The notes under the pieces were generated by a model that was given only the letters and a program-made list of their open reading frames with translations, did not search any database and was not told where the DNA came from. A DNA stretch of 16,572 nucleotides, from positions 30,351-46,922 of the forward strand of contig BEXV01002989.1 of assembly GCA_003118195.1 (NCBI GenBank). Reading direction: 5' to 3'. The stretch comes from Hemicentrotus pulcherrimus (lineage: Eukaryota > Echinodermata > Echinoidea > Camarodonta > Strongylocentrotidae). Positions 8,101 through 16,572 of this stretch are shown piece after piece (within the stretch, counting starts at the first letter, position 1; each line of letters opens with the position of its first letter). The translations under genes and the position numbers were made by a program.

Positions 8101-8687
8101 AGTGATGTAAGCTAGATCCTTCTGACGGTGGAGTTGACGATATCCGCTTTTAGGTTACGAAGCTGACATTGGCTGGTCCCTTTCAACAAACATCTGATGT
8201 GGTTATTAGATTTTCTGACAGCTTAGTTCAAGCAAGCGGCAAAAGGCACCATTCGCATTGATCTCGGAAGAAAAAAAATATGCAATTGGTCATGCTATAT
8301 ATGTCTGTCTGTTGCCTCTGCCCAAGTGGTTGTTTATCCCTCGTAGGAACGCGGTTATCAGTCTTAGCCCAAAGGAATAGATATGGCCGCTAGCAAATAT
8401 GCATCTGTTGGCATGACTGAACTCTAAGTTTGATTGTATGGGTGAAATTCATGTCCACGCCTTGAATAGATAGGAAAGGGACGTTTGGTTGATGTACAAT
8501 ACGTGGGAGATAAATGTTGGTGTAAATGGAAGAGAGTATTGCAAGACATTCAGTAAAATTCTTTAATGCAAATTTCACTTATCATAAAACTTTCATTGTT
8601 TTGCAGAAAGTTAAGTGTCCTTTAAATTAGTTTAGGAAAAAAATAAATAAGAGAATACAATACAGCATGGAATGACATCTCTAAAAC
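8101..8687. other. Unique-looking non-coding stretch
   Basis: Composition is somewhat more balanced than the flanks to about 8400. A minus frame at 8390-8578 opens at a GTG and shows no domain. No splice-bounded exon was found. Confidence 0.45.
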
Positions 8688-9168
8688 TTGTTTTCTTTTC
8701 TGATTTATTTTGCTTCTTATTTCTATTCAGCTCATCTTTCTTCTACTTTTTTCATGTCTCTCTGTATCTTTTGTTTTGCTTTTTTTCCTTTGAAGGAAAG
8801 TTTCTTTAGTGTCACGGTCTATTTAACCATTTGTGACCTCTATAATATAACCCTCCCCTCCTTTGTATATGGCATGCTCTATCTCTCTCTCTCTCTCTCT
8901 CTATGTGCGTCTTTGTTTTTCTGCCTCTTATTTTACCTCATCTCTATCTGCTCTCCCCTCCTATCCCTTTCTCTGACTCACTTTGTTTCTTGGTTTCTCT
9001 CTATTTCCCTCTGACTGTGTCTCTTTCTCATGCTTTTATTCATTGTAAAAGAAAATCTCTGTTGCTTGCTTGCTGGTTCGTTGAACCCTACCCCTTCTTT
9101 TCAGCTTAATCAATTTATCACTCTCCTTTCAGTAGTGGATGCCTCTTCCACCATCTCATTCTTTCTTC

Positions 9169-9202
<34 letters not shown>

Positions 9203-9300
9203 TCATCTCTCACTCTATCTTTTTTAAAATCTATGTTTATCTTTCTACCTCTGTCTCTCTCTGTCTCTCTCCTTTTTTCTTTCGACCCCTCCATGTATCT
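8688..9300 (+). repeat. Long pyrimidine-rich tract with (TC)n cores
   Basis: The plus strand is dominated by C and T for about 600 bp, with perfect TC repeats at 8882-8902 and CT repeats at about 9170-9186 and 9190-9202. Overlapping plus frames here read as runs of L, S and F and are products of the repeat, not genes. Confidence 0.85.
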
Positions 9301-9491
9301 GAGTTAACAACTTGGCCACTATTTCTGTCACATTTCTGAATTCATGTTTAGGGACAAAAAGCATCTTCAATTTCCCTGCTCTGAGATGCATTATTCATGT
9401 TTATGCACTTTCATGTCCAATGAATGTGCCTTTAGTGATTCACTACAGCTCCGATTACATACCTTCTATCTGTTAAAGAGAACTCTATAAA

Positions 9492-9721
9492 GGCTCGTTC
9501 AGATACAACGCAACAAAGGAGAGGCGTCTATAAAAAAAATGAATTATAATGACATATAAAATGTAATACCGGTATTCATCAAATTTCTGAATCTTATAAC
9601 ACAGAGGTCAAGGAAAATGCACAAGTCATTTGTTGTGCACAGTTGCCATTAATTAAAACATTTAAAAAAATCAGCAGCAGCTTTTTTGTTGCGTTTTTTA
9701 CGAGCCATATCTAAATGAGCT
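9492..9721. mobile_element. Candidate small inverted-repeat (MITE-like) element
   Basis: The left end 'ggctcgttcagata' (9492-9505) matches the reverse complement of the right end (9708-9721) with three differences in 14. Just inside, 'acgcaacaaa' at 9508-9517 is matched perfectly by its reverse complement at 9685-9694. The arms are offset by about 10 bases, so one arm carries an indel. No clear target-site duplication is visible and there is no transposase frame. If real, it is a non-autonomous DNA transposon of about 230 bp. Confidence 0.4.
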
Positions 9722-11618
9722 GTTTTTAACTACCACTATGGAGTGGTTTAGGCTATATTTTGGAGTGGATTTAACTCTAAAGAAGGTGATTTTCAGTTTG
9801 TCTCCTAAATAACGTTGACTTCTACTCCACTACTTAAAAAGAGAAGATTGAAAGTGATTTACAAGCAATTTCATTTACTTTATTCATATGTGGAAGAATA
9901 TTAAGAAGCAATTGTTTCTCTTGAAAAGGTTTCTTATTGAAGTGCTATCATATTTTCATCAAGACAAGATCTCGTTTCCAACTTGAACCAAATTCTGATG
10001 CAACATGCTTGTATAACCCCCTGTGCCTAGATAAGTTTACAGTAGTTACATTCATATGTAATTTCCATCAAGATTTATAATCAATGTAGTAAAATTGTTG
10101 TGAATCTAAATCATTATGTTACTCAATAATTCTCATTTGAATCAACCATTAAAAGGTAAGTTGTGTAGACAGTTTCATTAGCAATACTATTGACTCGTGT
10201 TCAAACCTAAAAGTAGTCTCAGATTCTATGCCATGAGTGGGAAATATATGTGTTTATTCTCAGTTGTATAATTTTTCTCGAACATTTACCAACTCATTCC
10301 ATTAGATTTACCCTTTGATATTTTAAACTAACTTGATGCTTGGATGAACCTCCCCTTTAAGAATACGGGAATCACATCACAGTTGCCTATTATCGGCACA
10401 GCATGCCGTCTGCATCACAAGTAAAGATGCTCTATTGCATTATGTAGGACCCTAGCTTACAGATATTCAATATTTCTTCTGGTCCAACCTTGTGGATCAA
10501 TATTGTGAGCAGTCTCTAAATGTCATTCACTCTGAACGTACATTAAAAGTGATGTGATAAATTGTAACATTGCTTAGTGTTATTGGCAGCAATTTGACCA
10601 TGTTTCCTAAATCTTTTTATTAATAGTTTGTTGTCATAATAATTAATTCAAACTGCTGAAATGTGGCAGTTGTTGAAAGTCTTATGATAAAGGGCTCAAG
10701 ACAAGTTTAAATCAAGTTCATGTTAGTCGAATTGATTACTAAACAAAATGATTAAATGACATTAATTTTCAATTTGAATTTGAATTTCAGTGTTTTAATA
10801 TTTTTTTATGAGAGGGTGCTGGGGGTATGTGTGATCATGCTTCACTCAAGTTACATTGCAAACACACATGTAGTCCCTTCACATAATAGTCACACTTTAG
10901 CCACCTTTTTTCTGCTTGAGAAAAATGGGATAGGCTTTTTTTGAAAATCTTTTTCAAATCTTTCCCTTTTTTTATAATGATTGATGCAATGTGATTGATA
11001 CAAGTTGAATTCTGAACTAGCCATACGTTATCCATTCATGATAAGGAGAGGCACTGTGTTGCCAATTCAGCTGGTGAAAATTTGATGCAGCTGCTGTTTC
11101 TGCCACTAATTTCAGTTCATTGACCTTCTCAGCTGATTGGTAATGCCGATAGAAGCATCTCTGTATCAAACTATAAAAAAACAATGCATAGTTTATGCTT
11201 TCTCTGTGTTTGCTTGTGTATGATTCACAAACCCTCCTCTTTTGTTCACATTGTTTTGCTTATGACATCTAACCCTGATGTAAACACCCCTTGGTCTATA
11301 TGTGAGTGACATCTACATTGTATTAGTATGGAAGCATTCACACTTCACAAGAATGTGCAGATATTAGGCTGTAGTGTGTACATGCATATTTATGTATTAT
11401 GGGTTCTTTCATGCACCCAAGTCTGTTATGTAAGTGGATACCATCCACCTAGGGGGTTGTTCATAGTAAGTGTGCCCTAAAGTACAGACTTCACATTGGT
11501 CTAGTTTTCACTCAGCCACATTCATGCATGATTCTCTTTTGAGTATGCTGCTTGTGTGAAAATAGAACTGATGTTTTTATGAGTGAGCTACTTCGTGTAG
11601 ACTATTTTCAGCTTCCAA
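9722..11618. other. Long AT-rich stretch, no gene seen
   Basis: Nearly 1.9 kb without a supported feature. A perfect-looking donor (AAAAG before GTAAGT at 10156) has no open frame or good acceptor upstream. Two further GTAAGT strings near 11432 and 11467 likewise lack an exon. The plus frame at 10756-10944 and the minus frame at 10835-11035 are AT-rich and featureless. Confidence 0.55.
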
Positions 11619-11712
11619 GAATAAAAACCAGTAGCATTCATTTTATTATTATTATTACTTTTACCGCGCTTTTCCGATAAGGCCCAAAGCGCTTACAGTG
11701 AATGAAAACCAG
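11619..11712 (-). mobile_element. 5'-truncated SINE remnant with 13-bp target-site duplication
   Basis: A 68-bp insert (11632-11699) is flanked by 'gaataaaaaccag' (11619-11631) and 'gaatgaaaaccag' (11700-11712), which match at 12 of 13 positions. Read on the minus strand, the insert is 'aagcgctttgggcc'-type sequence, 'aaaagcgcgg', then an (AAT)n tail. That is the wording I associate with the 3' end of sea-urchin tRNA-derived SINEs. A short 3' fragment with a simple tail and a direct repeat on both sides is what LINE-driven integration with 5' truncation leaves. Confidence 0.65.
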
Positions 11713-12030
11713 AATTATATATTGAAATAAGAAAAACAGTCTTACAACTACAAACTGCAAAAAAGATGTGTTTTTAAGTATGTATGTATTGAGAAGAAAG
11801 TTTTATCCTTTGTATTAAGATTTTGTAAGGCCTCAAGGAGTTTTTTCAGAGTCTGTCAGGTGTTGGGTGATAAGCAGTAAGATAATGATAATTCTAATCT
11901 ACTATGCACCTCTATTTATCTTGAAATAGTGAAATATTGAACAATTGAAAGTGAAAAATCTATTAATACATCAGACGCCAGGATGTAAAATGGACAACAA
12001 TTTCCTTCGAAAATACATTTATATTTATTT
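11713..12030. other. AT-rich spacer between SINE fragments
   Basis: No gene or transposon end seen. The minus frames at 11916-12271 run across SINE sequence and are accidental. Confidence 0.5.
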
Positions 12031-12200
12031 GCCACTCTCCACCCAGGTGATAAATGGGTACCTGGTATGATGCGAAGGTTGATATAGTTGGATTTGAATG
12101 TGTACACTTGTAAAATGTTTCCTGGCCGGAATACTCCCCAGGGCCTAGAACAAGTGCACTATCATGTGCAGATGAGCAATGGAATAAAAGGACCAGAGAA
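12031..12200 (+). mobile_element. SINE body fragment, lacking its tRNA head
   Basis: 'gccactctccacccaggtga' with 'taaatgggtacctgg', then 'ggccggaatactccccaggg', 'gtgca' and 'gaccagagaaata' follow the order I remember for the body of echinoderm tRNA-derived SINEs. The box A/box B head expected upstream is absent, so the copy is truncated at the 5' end. It is immediately followed by a separate SINE head at 12207. Confidence 0.55.
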
Positions 12201-12206
12201 ATAAAG

Positions 12207-12470
12207 AGGCCCAAAGACTCAGTGGTAGAGCAGTGGTCTCGTAACCGGGAGGTCCCGGGGTCTATAAACAAGTCAATGCGCTAGTACGTGCCCTTTGGTA
12301 AGGCAGTATTCCACACCAAGTCCCTCGGAGAGGACTTAAAGCTGCCAGTCCCCTGGTTGTCTACTGACAAGCTAGCAGGCAGCCGGTAAAACAATCATAA
12401 TCATCAAACAAATAATAACAATCTTAGAAATATAGTATTAAGTGCTATAAAAATGTGAATATTATAATTT
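12207..12470 (+). mobile_element. tRNA-derived SINE, near full length but decayed
   Basis: Box A is clear: 'tggtagagcagtgg' at 12223-12236. It is followed by 'tctcgtaaccgggaggtccc', as in tRNA-like SINE heads. Box B, expected as GGTTCGATTCC-like sequence, is degraded around 12259-12269. The body runs 'gcgctagtacgtgccctttgg', 'aaggcagtattccacac' and 'ggacttaaagctgccagtcc', and ends near 12445-12470 with 'aagtgctataaaaatgtg' and AT-rich sequence. With box B lost, internal pol III transcription is unlikely. No convincing target-site duplication was found. Confidence 0.65.
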
Positions 12471-12732
12471 GTCTCACCCCTTTTACCGTTCATTTACACA
12501 TTTAAAAATATATAATGCAGGCTACCACTCCAGTTTGCAACTTTATATTTGAACGAGTCTGGAGCGAGCAATATTTTCACTCTTCTTTTGCTTCAAGCAG
12601 TTTGAGGGTTAATGTGCCCTCATCTCGGCATCTAGTTTAAGGATGTTGATAAACTATGACAGTCTTTGAAATGGAATCCCTTTGATATATAGATCAGTGA
12701 ATTATGCCTTTCTTAGAACTCAGCTCCTCATG
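12471..12732. other. AT-rich spacer
   Basis: Nothing supported between the SINE and the foldback element. The last three bases (12730-12732, atg) may be the left target-site duplication of that element. Confidence 0.5.
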
Positions 12733-13098
12733 AGGCCTGTCTTCATCAGCTCGAGAATGCCAAATATCCAGCTATTTGAGCTATCCCAATCGCAAATTAT
12801 CCAGTTAATTTGCGTCCTCATCAGCCCGAAGTTGCAGTTAGCAGGATATTTGGTTGAGATAATCATCCCAAGATATCTTGGGCTAGTTTGCAAAATATCC
12901 CGCTATTTGTACGGTGCGTCCTCACCAGCCTGAAGACTAGCACTATGCGCGAACACTGAGCAAAATATCTTGAGCTAATTTCTTGAGCTTGAGTGTCAAG
13001 TCTTGAGCTGCTGAGGACGCGATTTATAACTGTGGGATTATTTCCCAAATCAGAAATAGCGGGCTATTTGGCAATCTGGAGCTGATGAAGACAGGCCT
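12733..13098. mobile_element. Foldback (long inverted-repeat) element, copy 1
   Basis: The element starts 'aggcctgtcttcatcagctc' and its last 20 bases are the reverse complement with one difference. The arms stay alignable, imperfectly, for about 90 to 100 bp, including 'gccaaata' and 'gctattt'. The motif 'gtc(c/t)tca(t/c)cagc' occurs in plus sense at 12739, 12814 and 12918 and in minus sense at 13007 and 13081. The outer-to-inner spacing is 75 on the left and 74 on the right, so the arms are themselves built from a subrepeat. Possible 3-bp target-site duplication 'atg' (12730-12732 and 13099-13101). There is no transposase frame; the plus frame at 12682-12933 is accidental. I cannot assign a superfamily. 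Confidence 0.8.
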
Positions 13099-13567
13099 AT
13101 GGCTCTCTCAATCTTGATGGGTCATTGTAATGACTTCTTCTGGTCCTCTCTTCCTCTTCTGACCAAAACACCGGGATTGGGTTGCATCTTCAGAGTTCCG
13201 AGGATGGTGTTCATGTCTCCCTCTTGACTTACTTTCTCAATCTTTCCTTCACGGTCGTAAAATCAACTTGTTTGGCCAGGGCAGGGCTAAGATATCTTGC
13301 CCCCCTAAAATATTGTTTAGGCTTACACAATACAGGACCGTCAAAACGGGAGGGGTGCAACGGGTGTGATTACTCCCCCCTCCTCCCCGTGTGTTAATGT
13401 TTTTCTTGCGAGTAAACTTTAGAGTGAAAACATGCATGCTAAAAGATAAAGACTTTATGGGGGAGGGGGTGCTTGTCAGAGAGGTTGGATTTTTGGATGT
13501 GTCGCCCTTATGTTTGAGGAGAAATTTCTGTTCATGCAAATGTATAATATTTCAGCGTATGAAAATG
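13099..13567. other. Mixed-composition stretch with C- and G-rich runs
   Basis: Includes 'gcccccctaaaat' near 13300, a C-rich run at about 13373-13388 and a G-rich run at about 13457-13470. Plus frame 13182-13397 opens at a TTG and overlaps minus frame 13249-13539; neither shows a domain or good splice signals. I suspect old repeat sequence but cannot name it. Confidence 0.4.
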
Positions 13568-13578
13568 CCCCCCCCCCC
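13568..13578 (+). repeat. poly-C run (C11)
   Basis: Eleven C residues followed by 'tctcc'. The length is uncertain for the usual homopolymer reasons. Confidence 0.9.
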
Positions 13579-14838
13579 TCTCCAAAAAGCTTTTAATAGT
13601 CTTGCAATACTACATATTGTAAATTTAGTTAAGAATCTACCATAATTTCCTTAAGTGCCATTCATTTTCATGCATTGTAGATCATTTTTAAAGTATTCAT
13701 GATCCATATTCTGGATTTAAATAAAAATATTTATAAAGTTTACAATAAGTAAATAATCCTGAAAAGAAATAAGAGCAAGTTACTTAGATTTTAGGAGATT
13801 TTATTGAAATCATAGTAGAGTGTGTTTTGATTTAAAACAGATACGTGTCTGTAGATTGAGTAAAGTAAATGGAATGCATTTGGATTTATTCAATCTGAAC
13901 AAGATATATATTTTGAATAAAGTCATATTCTATGTTAATGATTTAAGTAAAGCCTACTAGAATCCATTAATCAACATTAGTTTTTTTAATGGTTTTTTGC
14001 TTAAAGGCAAAACATCGCTACTTCCAAGAATCCATACTTAGATTAGATAAGTAATTCTTTATTTATTCTACATGTATTCTGAAGTGCTCTATTATGTTAT
14101 ATTATGGGTAGGGATGATTTGAGACTTTGTAATGTCTAATCTTGGAGTTTGTTAGAGGAAGATGATGAGAAGAAGAATCAAAGATGAAGATGAAAAGGAG
14201 GAGAATGATAGAATAGAAAAGAGAGAAAGAATACAGGAAGATAGTAGAAAACAGAAAATAGTAGAGGACAATCATGTTTTAAATTATAGATTATTTTAAA
14301 CAAAAACGGTTGTCCAGCATATGAAATATTTATGACCATCCTCCCATTAGCCTACTGGCTTGTATTGTTAATGTGATTGGGACTGTGTTTAAGCTCATTA
14401 CAAGCTTGAGAGGAACCGTCCACTACTCACATTAGAAATGATAAATCCATGGGAATTATACTTAGTGCCAACACCTGTAGATATGACTAAATTGAACGAT
14501 GTGTGATGTTTGGGTTTATGTTTGCGTTGGAACAAACAATGCTTGAGTTGTTGGACTCTGCATCCCCATCTGAATCAACTATGCATGTGAAGCTATTTGA
14601 TGGTTGACACGTTTCATTGCCATTAAGCATTGATCGAGTTAATTTCCGCGTCGTATGGACGGTTGTTTTGGAGTTATCTTCCTTTATCTAGGGATTTATG
14701 TAAAAATTCTTTGAGTGAGTCGCAATTGTCTAGCCTATCTTGATGTTCTCATGAGTATCAAATATAGACCTTAAATGGAATGTAAAATAATTTGTTCAAT
14801 TTAGTACAATTCTTCCAGTTCTAATACACCGTTTTCTT
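13579..14838. other. Strongly AT-rich stretch, no gene seen
   Basis: No open frame of note, no transposon end and no RNA gene. An impure purine-rich patch (GAAGATGAxGA-type) runs about 14156-14272 and would encode only low-complexity sequence interrupted by stops. Confidence 0.55.
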
Positions 14839-14998
14839 CCTCTCTCTCTCTCTCTCTCCCCCCTTTCTTCTCACTTCCTTTCTCCCTCCCCCTCTCCCTC
14901 TCCCTTTTCCCTTTTCCCTTTCCTTTCCTTTTCACTCTCTTTCTTTTTTTCTTATTCTCTTCTTTTCTCTCTACCATGGAATAACCTTTCTCTTTTTC
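14839..14998 (+). repeat. Pyrimidine tract with (TC)n and CCCTTTT-type repeats
   Basis: (TC)n at about 14840-14858 passes into C/T blocks with 'cccttttcccttttcccttt' near 14902-14921, then T/C-rich sequence to 'tctctctacc' near 14975. Almost no purines occur on the plus strand. Confidence 0.9.
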
Positions 14999-15085
14999 GT
15001 GCTGTATTTATAAAATACAACAAAATGTTTTAGTTACCCACCATTATCACTGATGTGCTTATCTCTTTCCTGTCAGTCAATGCTG

Positions 15086-15335
15086 AATTCTCTTTTATTC
15101 ATCCTTTTTAAACACTTATCCACCTTCACTTTCATTCATCCATTTACAAACTCTTACCAATTCAGCAGAATCACCCACACATATACTCCTACATACACTC
15201 CTACTGCCAATGTTCCTATCAATGATGCGTGACGCTTCCTGCCTTCTACACCCCCTGGGCTACCTTTCAAGCGATACTCATTCTCCGATCTCATCTCATT
15301 ACCCTCAGGCAGGGTCCCTCTGTACCCCTCCATGA
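15086..15335 (+). CDS. Stop-free frame in a C-rich island, weak candidate
   Basis: One plus frame is free of stops from just after a TGA (15083-15085) to a TGA at 15333-15335, about 82 codons. The first ATG is at 15210, giving 41 codons that start MFLSMMRDASCLLHPLGYLS. The sequence at 15190-15390 is clearly richer in C and G than its flanks, and another plus frame is also open from about 15225 to 15396. Pyrimidine richness itself suppresses stop codons, so this may mean nothing. No domain, acceptor or donor supports it. Confidence 0.12.
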
Positions 15336-15467
15336 GACAGAATGTCCCCGTTCTGATGATTATGCTAGGTCACAGGGACACAACTGTGTCAACTGATGTT
15401 GTGTGTGAATGTTTCCATTGGCTTATGTAAGAGGATCAGTTGGGAGGTTGCATCTAACGATGAGAAT

Positions 15468-15790
15468 AGGCCTGCATTCATCAGCTCGAGTTTGCCAAAT
15501 AACCTGCTATTTTCAGACTCAGGATCTTATCCCGAAGCTCGAAATTGGGTCTTCACCAGACCGTTACACTTATCACAAACTAGCTCGGACGGGCGCAAAT
15601 TGGCCCGCTATTTTCCCAAATAGCCGGATATTATGGAAACAAGACCAAATTTCTCAGATATTTTCTCGACCAAATATCCCGCTAATTGCAACTGCGGGCT
15701 GATGAAGACGCAAATAAACTGGCTAATTTGCGATCGGGATAGTTAAAATAGCGGGGTATTTGGCAAACTGGAGCTGATGAGGACAGGCGT
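15468..15790. mobile_element. Foldback (long inverted-repeat) element, copy 2, inverted relative to copy 1
   Basis: Starts 'aggcctgcattcatcagctc' and ends with the inverted equivalent 'ctgatgaggacaggcgt'. The reverse complement of its right 130 bases (15661-15790) aligns without gaps to the left 130 bases of copy 1 (12733-12862), with 18 mismatches by hand count, about 86% identity. Internal motif relatives lie near 15549 (plus sense) and at 15697 and 15773 (minus sense). The middle is diverged and the copy is 43 bp shorter than copy 1. Flanks are 'aat' and 'act', so no clean target-site duplication. The plus frames at 15396-15702 cross its edge and are accidental. Confidence 0.8.
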
Positions 15791-15826
15791 ACTGTTTCAG
15801 GTGATCTACCACTTCTTAATCACAGT

Positions 15827-16158
15827 GAGAGAGAGAGAGAGAGAGGAGGTAATTGGTTCTGATAATAACTAATGAGAATGGAGTGAGGAGGAGGAGGAGC
15901 AGGGAGGGAGCAGGAAAGGGGGATGGGGGAAATTGAAGGGGGAAGAAAAGAAGATTATTGGAAAAGGAATGGTCATGATAAGGGAAAGTGGAGCACACAA
16001 CAGAGAAAGAAAGGAAGAGATAGAGAGAGGGGGAGAGAGAGAGGGGGAGAGAGAGAGAGAGAGAGAGGGAGAGAACCATATAAGAGAAATGAGAAGAGAG
16101 AGAGAGAGATAAAGAGAGAGACAGACAAGAGAGAGACAGAGAGAAAGATGAAAAGGAA
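15827..16158 (+). repeat. Purine-rich (GA)n/(GGA)n tract
   Basis: Perfect GA repeat at 15827-15845 begins 36 bases after foldback copy 2. G/A-dominated sequence then continues, with GGA units near 15886-15898 and mixed GA/GGGA and GACA units from about 16016 to 16147. Long frames on both strands here (R/E/K-rich on plus, L/S-rich on minus) are repeat translations. Confidence 0.9.
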
Positions 16159-16572
16159 CGTAGACAAATAGATACCAAGTAGTACCTCTGTCACTTCCCC
16201 AATCCGACTCTAAATCTACATGTCTGTAGGCCATTTGGGGTAACATAATATTTTCTTTTGTCTGTTGATAGTCTGGTATCAGTCTCGTTTGGGGTGATTA
16301 GGATATATTAAAGATGGTAGGAAAAGTAGTAAACGCTTCATATCTGGGGAAGAGAAAGGAAAAGCAGTATATAACAGATGTAGTAGGACAAAAGTAGATA
16401 TGCAAGTGGTCGAGAGGAATGAACGATAGAAAAAAAGAGAGAATGTTTGAAAATCAAACAAAGCTATTTAACCAAAAATAGACCAAAATTACAATTTTCA
16501 GAGAGCATCCTTTTGAAATTCAAAACAAGCTGAACAGAATAAATAATACAAAGGTATTTGGTATCCTAAAAC
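16159..16572. other. AT-rich end of window, nothing supported
   Basis: No transposon end, RNA gene or splice-bounded frame was found. The minus frame at 16279-16461 shows no recognisable feature. Confidence 0.5.

Noticed and set aside
8688..9339. Overlapping plus frames of 65 to 108 codons rich in L, S and F
   Set aside because: They are translations of a pyrimidine (TC)n tract, which lacks purine-containing stop codons. No domain is visible.
10140..10165. Textbook-like donor AAAAG before GTAAGT at 10156
   Set aside because: All three upstream frames are closed within a short distance and no good acceptor lies at exon distance.
12223..12269. tRNA gene suggested by a clear box A
   Set aside because: Box B is degraded, no cloverleaf can be drawn, and the downstream sequence is a SINE body, so it is a tRNA-derived retroposon.
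12682..13048. Plus (12682-12933) and minus (12863-13048) frames
   Set aside because: Both lie largely in the foldback element, whose arms and subrepeats explain the sequence. They are too short for a transposase.
15816..16246. Frames of 73 to 125 codons on the minus strand and 82 codons on plus
   Set aside because: They read as L/S or R/E runs from the GA microsatellite and have no gene character.

Overview
The window looks like nuclear, mostly non-coding DNA from an animal, most likely an echinoderm and probably a sea urchin. It is AT-rich, has no long open reading frame on either strand, and is full of (GA)n/(TC)n microsatellites, short tandem arrays, inverted-repeat elements and tRNA-derived SINE pieces. 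The SINE wording (a box A followed by a G/C-rich stretch around a lost box B, a body segment around 'acccaggtgataaatggg', and an ATT tail) matches my memory of sea-urchin SINEs. The echinoderm assignment rests on that recollection, not on a search. I see no bacterial operon, rRNA, CRISPR array or viral gene.

Layout. 1-885: plain AT-rich DNA. 886-1160: 45-bp tandem array. 1308-1640: a less AT-rich island with two short frames. 1759-2576: degenerate long tandem repeat. 2691-2720: (AG)15. 2881-3320: five copies of an 85-bp repeat, with a decayed relative at 3365-3470. 3838-4150: two copies of a 157-bp repeat carrying AGGTCA half-site triplets. 4453-4562: the best splice-bounded exon candidate. 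6080-6405: a 101-bp repeat with a detached copy at 6889-7014. 7291-7465: purine microsatellites. 7726-8100: an island with a minus-strand frame showing coding-like base periodicity. 8688-9300: pyrimidine tract. 9492-9721: small inverted-repeat element. 11619-12470: a cluster of three SINE fragments. 12733-13098 and 15468-15790: two copies, in opposite orientation, of one foldback (inverted-repeat) element. 14839-14998 and 15827-16158: pyrimidine and purine tracts bracketing the second copy.

No genes can be seen working together. The most likely reading is intronic or intergenic DNA. A few candidate exons (4453-4562 on plus, 7726-7905 on minus) are offered at modest confidence, because frames of 30 to 40 codons arise by chance often in a window this size. 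I did not find a convincing new biological system. The most substantial structural finding is the two-copy foldback family built from internal subrepeats.
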